This document shows, piece after piece, positions 5,257 to 6,826 of a stretch of DNA of 6,826 bases. Each line of letters opens with the position of its first letter. Within the stretch, counting starts at the first letter, position 1. Source of the DNA: Desulfobacterales bacterium (GTDB lineage Bacteria > Desulfobacterota > Desulfobacteria > Desulfobacterales > Desulfosalsimonadaceae); the NCBI GenBank assembly GCA_018399455.1, contig JAGYOT010000103.1:1-6826 (forward strand). Reading direction: 5' to 3'. The translations under genes were made by a program, and so were the position numbers. The notes under the pieces were generated by a model. That model did no database searches. It saw nothing but the letters and a program-made list of their open reading frames with translations, and had not been told where the DNA came from.

Positions 5257-5289
5257 ATCTCCCCTTTCTGACCAAACCGGCAACTATGC

Positions 5290-5318
5290 TTGACACACAC
5301 CATAGTCAATGATAAAAA
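5290..5318 (+). promoter_or_regulatory. Promoter of the PilZ gene
   Basis: A perfect -35 TTGACA (5290-5295) is followed after exactly 17 nt by TAAAAA (5313-5318, 4 of 6). The gene starts 46 nt after the -10 box. A perfect TATAAT also lies at 5330-5335 but has no -35 partner at a normal distance. The -35 lies between the arms ACTATG (5283-5288) and CATAGT (5301-5306), a possible operator. Confidence 0.55.
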
Positions 5319-5364
5319 TTCGGAAAAAATATAATGACAATAGGCTTTTCAAGGAACAAGCACG

Positions 5365-5766
5365 ATGAGGAATAATCACTCCGAAGATTATAAAGAAAAG
5401 AGACGTCAACCCCGGATCAAAACCTCGAAAGAGGTTGGGTATGTCCTGCTTGATGAGCTGGAAAAAAAGATCGATCAAGGGTACGGCCGCACCCTGAATC
5501 TTAGTCAGAACGGTGTGTTGCTTGAAACTGACAAGCCTTTGGCAGGGGCCTTCATCCTGCTGATTACAATCGACCTGGAAGGTCAGAAAATCGAACTGAA
5601 AGGCCGCGTGGCAAACACGCGCAAATCAGAGCTTGAAGGCCGTTATTTAACCGGAATTGAGTTTGTCGGGCCGCCTGAAAAACAACGAGGCGCTCTGGTC
5701 GCCTTTGTCAAAGCTTATCATTACCGCAGGCATGCGGAGGCATCCAAAACCGGAGCCACTAACTGA
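5365..5766 (+). CDS. PilZ-domain protein (probable c-di-GMP receptor)
   Basis: The 133-residue protein starts at ATG 5365 after AAGGA (5351-5355, 9-nt spacing). It consists of little more than one PilZ domain. The RxxxR switch is R13-RQP-R17, and the [D/N]xSxxG motif is N45-L-S47-QN-G50, so both c-di-GMP-binding elements are intact. Beta strands such as VLLETD, ILLITIDLE and IELKGRVANTR and the closing YLTGIEFVGP are typical of the PilZ barrel. There is no membrane segment or partner domain, so it is a stand-alone cytoplasmic effector acting through an unknown partner, with motility or surface attachment the usual outputs of the family. It has its own promoter and no obvious operon partner. 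The C-terminal tail from about residue 112 is basic. Confidence 0.9.
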   Translation: MRNNHSEDYKEKRRQPRIKTSKEVGYVLLDELEKKIDQGYGRTLNLSQNGVLLETDKPLAGAFILLITIDLEGQKIELKGRVANTRKSELEGRYLTGIEFVGPPEKQRGALVAFVKAYHYRRHAEASKTGATN

Positions 5767-5808
5767 AAACCCGCGCTTAAGAATAACAGGCATGGGGGGC
5801 GGGGTTTT
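5766..5808 (+). terminator. Possible terminator after the PilZ gene
   Basis: AAAACCCGC (5766-5774) can pair with GCGGGGTTTT (5799-5808) with one bulged base, giving an A-tract, GC stem and T-tract in the right order, only just after the PilZ stop. The loop is long (24 nt) and the T-run is only four bases. Confidence 0.35.
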
Positions 5809-6160
5809 GATCTTCCACGACGGGCCGGACGGCGATGCCCGTCTATTCGTTTCGTCATGATTTTTGCCGATTGAGCCTTTCCTGGGTTCTGTATTCTCGG
5901 TTTTTCAGAAGACAGCGAACAGACCGGATGCCTTTACCGGGAGGCGGGGCAAAAATCGTCTCAACCGATACCTTCAATCTGTCATTTTTTCCCTGCCTGC
6001 CCTGCTGGGTAGCTGGTTTTGGTTGACAACAGTGTTCATTTCCTGCATATCTACATCCTTAAAAAAAAAGCGTTCATCCGCACCTGACTAACTTCAGCAG
6101 AAAGGTCAGGGGGAGGTGTCGATCAATCCGGTACAGCGCAAAACCATACGGGAGAAATTC
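5767..6160. other. Non-coding stretch between PilZ and STAS-like genes
   Basis: This stretch of about 390 bp has no supportable gene; the short frames in it (for example 5864-6091) have no family-like features or good ribosome binding site. It contains GACGGGC/GCCCGTC (5819-5825 with 5837-5843) as a 7-bp hairpin, a TTGACA at 6023-6028, an A-run at 6060-6069 and CCTGAC/GTCAGG (6083-6088 with 6105-6110) in the presumed leader of the next gene. I looked for a c-di-GMP riboswitch core and did not see one. Confidence 0.5.
6023..6051 (+). promoter_or_regulatory. Promoter candidate for the STAS-like gene
   Basis: A perfect -35 TTGACA (6023-6028) has only a weak -10 at 17 nt (CATATC, 6046-6051, 3 of 6). 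It would give a leader of about 100 nt containing the 6083-6110 stem-loop. Confidence 0.35.
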
Positions 6161-6538
6161 ATGCACAACATAAGAGTCGATCAGAAAAAAAACCGGATGT
6201 ATATTACGATTGAAAAAATAGAAAACCAGGCGGAAATGGAAAAAATCGTCGAAAAGGCCAAATCTGAATGTGCGAAGTTAAAAAAGGGTTTTACGTGTCT
6301 GACGGACCTTCGGAACTATGAATACCAGGATGAGATCTTTGAAAAGTATATCGGGGCCACTCAGCAGGCGCTTCTGGATGCCGGGCTGGCAAAAGTGGTC
6401 CGCGTTCACCGTCAATCCGGTCTTCTCGGGCACTACCAGTTTGAAACCGTGTCGCTTGATTTGGGGTATCACGCAAAAAACGTGACGGATATCGAAGAAG
6501 CGGAAAGGATCCTTGACGGCGAAAAAGAGGTCAAATAA
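6161..6538 (+). CDS. Small STAS/SpoIIAA-like protein
   Basis: The 125-residue protein starts at ATG 6161 after GGGAG (6150-6154, 6-nt spacing). A GTG at 6116 is in frame, but its purine-rich site lies with no spacing, so I reject it. The pattern is alternating strands and helices: IRVDQKKNRMYITIEKI (strands), a charged helix at 22-41 starting NQAEMEKIVEKAK, FTCLTDLRNY (44-53, the strand and turn where STAS proteins place the partner-facing site), a second helix with ALLDAGLAKVVRV, then GLLGHYQFETVSLDLGY and a final EEAERIL helix. This resembles the STAS/SEC14-like small proteins of deltaproteobacteria that I recall, but I cannot confirm it and no conserved phosphoacceptor Ser is obvious. Function is unknown. 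Its stop overlaps the convergent receiver gene by 8 nt. Confidence 0.75.
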   Translation: MHNIRVDQKKNRMYITIEKIENQAEMEKIVEKAKSECAKLKKGFTCLTDLRNYEYQDEIFEKYIGATQQALLDAGLAKVVRVHRQSGLLGHYQFETVSLDLGYHAKNVTDIEEAERILDGEKEVK

Positions 6539-6826
6539 CCGGTGAGGAGCGTTTTGCCTCCAACTTCTGTAAAACGTCCCGGATTTCATCCTGCCCCACC
6601 GGCTTGGGCAGATACTCATCCATTCCTGCCTGTCGGCAGCGTTCGCCCACATCTCCCACGACCTCTGCAGTCAGCGCCACGATAAATGTGGATGCGTTGG
6701 GTCCCCTTGAATCCCTTATTTTTCGAGCCGCTTCTATTCCGTCCATTCCGGGCATCTGCAAATCCATAAAAATAACGCTGTAGGCACGGTTTTCAGCCTT
6801 TAAAATGGCTTCTATCCCGCTAATGG
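6531..6826 (-). CDS. Response-regulator receiver domain, C-terminal part (probable hybrid histidine kinase)
   Basis: The minus-strand frame is open from the window edge (first full codon read from 6824) to a TGA at 6531-6533, giving 97 visible residues. The N-terminus lies outside the window. It reads ISGIEAIL...VIFMDLQMPGMDG, then IVALTAEVV, then CRQAGMDEYLPKPV. These are the phosphoacceptor Asp (residue 21 of the fragment), the conserved Thr and the Lys of a receiver domain. The MDLQMPGMDG and AGMDEYLPKP wording is the type seen in receiver domains at the C-terminus of hybrid sensor kinases, and the protein ends about 20 residues after the Lys with no output domain. A stand-alone CheY-like regulator remains possible. 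The small STAS-like gene converges on it with overlapping stops. Confidence 0.88.
   Translation of the reverse strand, partial: ISGIEAILKAENRAYSVIFMDLQMPGMDGIEAARKIRDSRGPNASTFIVALTAEVVGDVGERCRQAGMDEYLPKPVGQDEIRDVLQKLEAKRSSPVI

Noticed and set aside
5026..5280. CRISPR array or IS element in the repeat-rich block
   Set aside because: The repeats are inverted rather than regularly spaced direct repeats, there are no spacers, and no transposase or flanking target duplication is visible.
5025..5312. 95-residue plus-strand and similar minus-strand frames across the palindromic block
   Set aside because: They run through attC and strong hairpins, and the translations are low-complexity by-products of the palindromes.
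5864..6091. 75-residue frame between PilZ and STAS-like genes
   Set aside because: It has no good Shine-Dalgarno and no family resemblance; it ends in a poly-A-encoded lysine run, which looks like chance.
5767..6160. c-di-GMP (GEMM) riboswitch near the PilZ gene
   Set aside because: I looked for the conserved core segments and did not find them; only simple stem-loops are present.

Overview
The window looks like a chromosomal segment of a strictly anaerobic bacterium that uses the Wood-Ljungdahl pathway. I favour a sulfate-reducing Desulfobacterota, for three reasons. A metV-type C-terminus runs straight into a short (about 300-residue) MetF. A cysteine-rich DUF3795 protein and a MIF-type tautomerase are present. 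PilZ, STAS-like and receiver-domain signalling genes sit close together. The taxonomy is inferred from gene content, not proven.

Layout. 1-1081 holds the tail of metV and complete metF on the + strand, the methylene-tetrahydrofolate reductase module. 1197-2396 (+) encodes a TrmA/RlmC/RlmD-family uracil-C5 RNA methyltransferase with an expanded N-terminal Cys cluster. It converges, with overlapping stop codons, on a minus-strand pair at 2393-3329: a MIF-family tautomerase followed by an ADP-ribose-pyrophosphatase-like Nudix hydrolase. A divergent spacer with one good hairpin leads to a 16-cysteine DUF3795 protein (3572-4120, +).

4121-5280 is the accessory part. An AT-rich gene-free stretch is followed by what I read as one integron gene cassette, about 4381-5100, flanked by attC-like sites. 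It carries a membrane-anchored DEDDh (DnaQ/epsilon-like) exonuclease. No integron integrase is visible, so this would be an orphan cassette or an edge of a larger array. Immediately after the attC cut position lies a very dense palindromic block (5101-5256): one perfect 11-bp hairpin, then a 13-bp outer stem enclosing two long hairpins. No coding gene explains it.

5290-6826 is a signalling cluster: a PilZ (c-di-GMP binding) protein behind a consensus-like promoter, a 390-bp non-coding stretch, a small STAS/SpoIIAA-like protein, and, converging on it with overlapping stops, the C-terminal receiver domain of a response regulator or hybrid histidine kinase that runs off the window. The genes form several unrelated short transcription units rather than one pathway. 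The most notable items are the exonuclease cassette and the cloverleaf-like palindromic element beside it.
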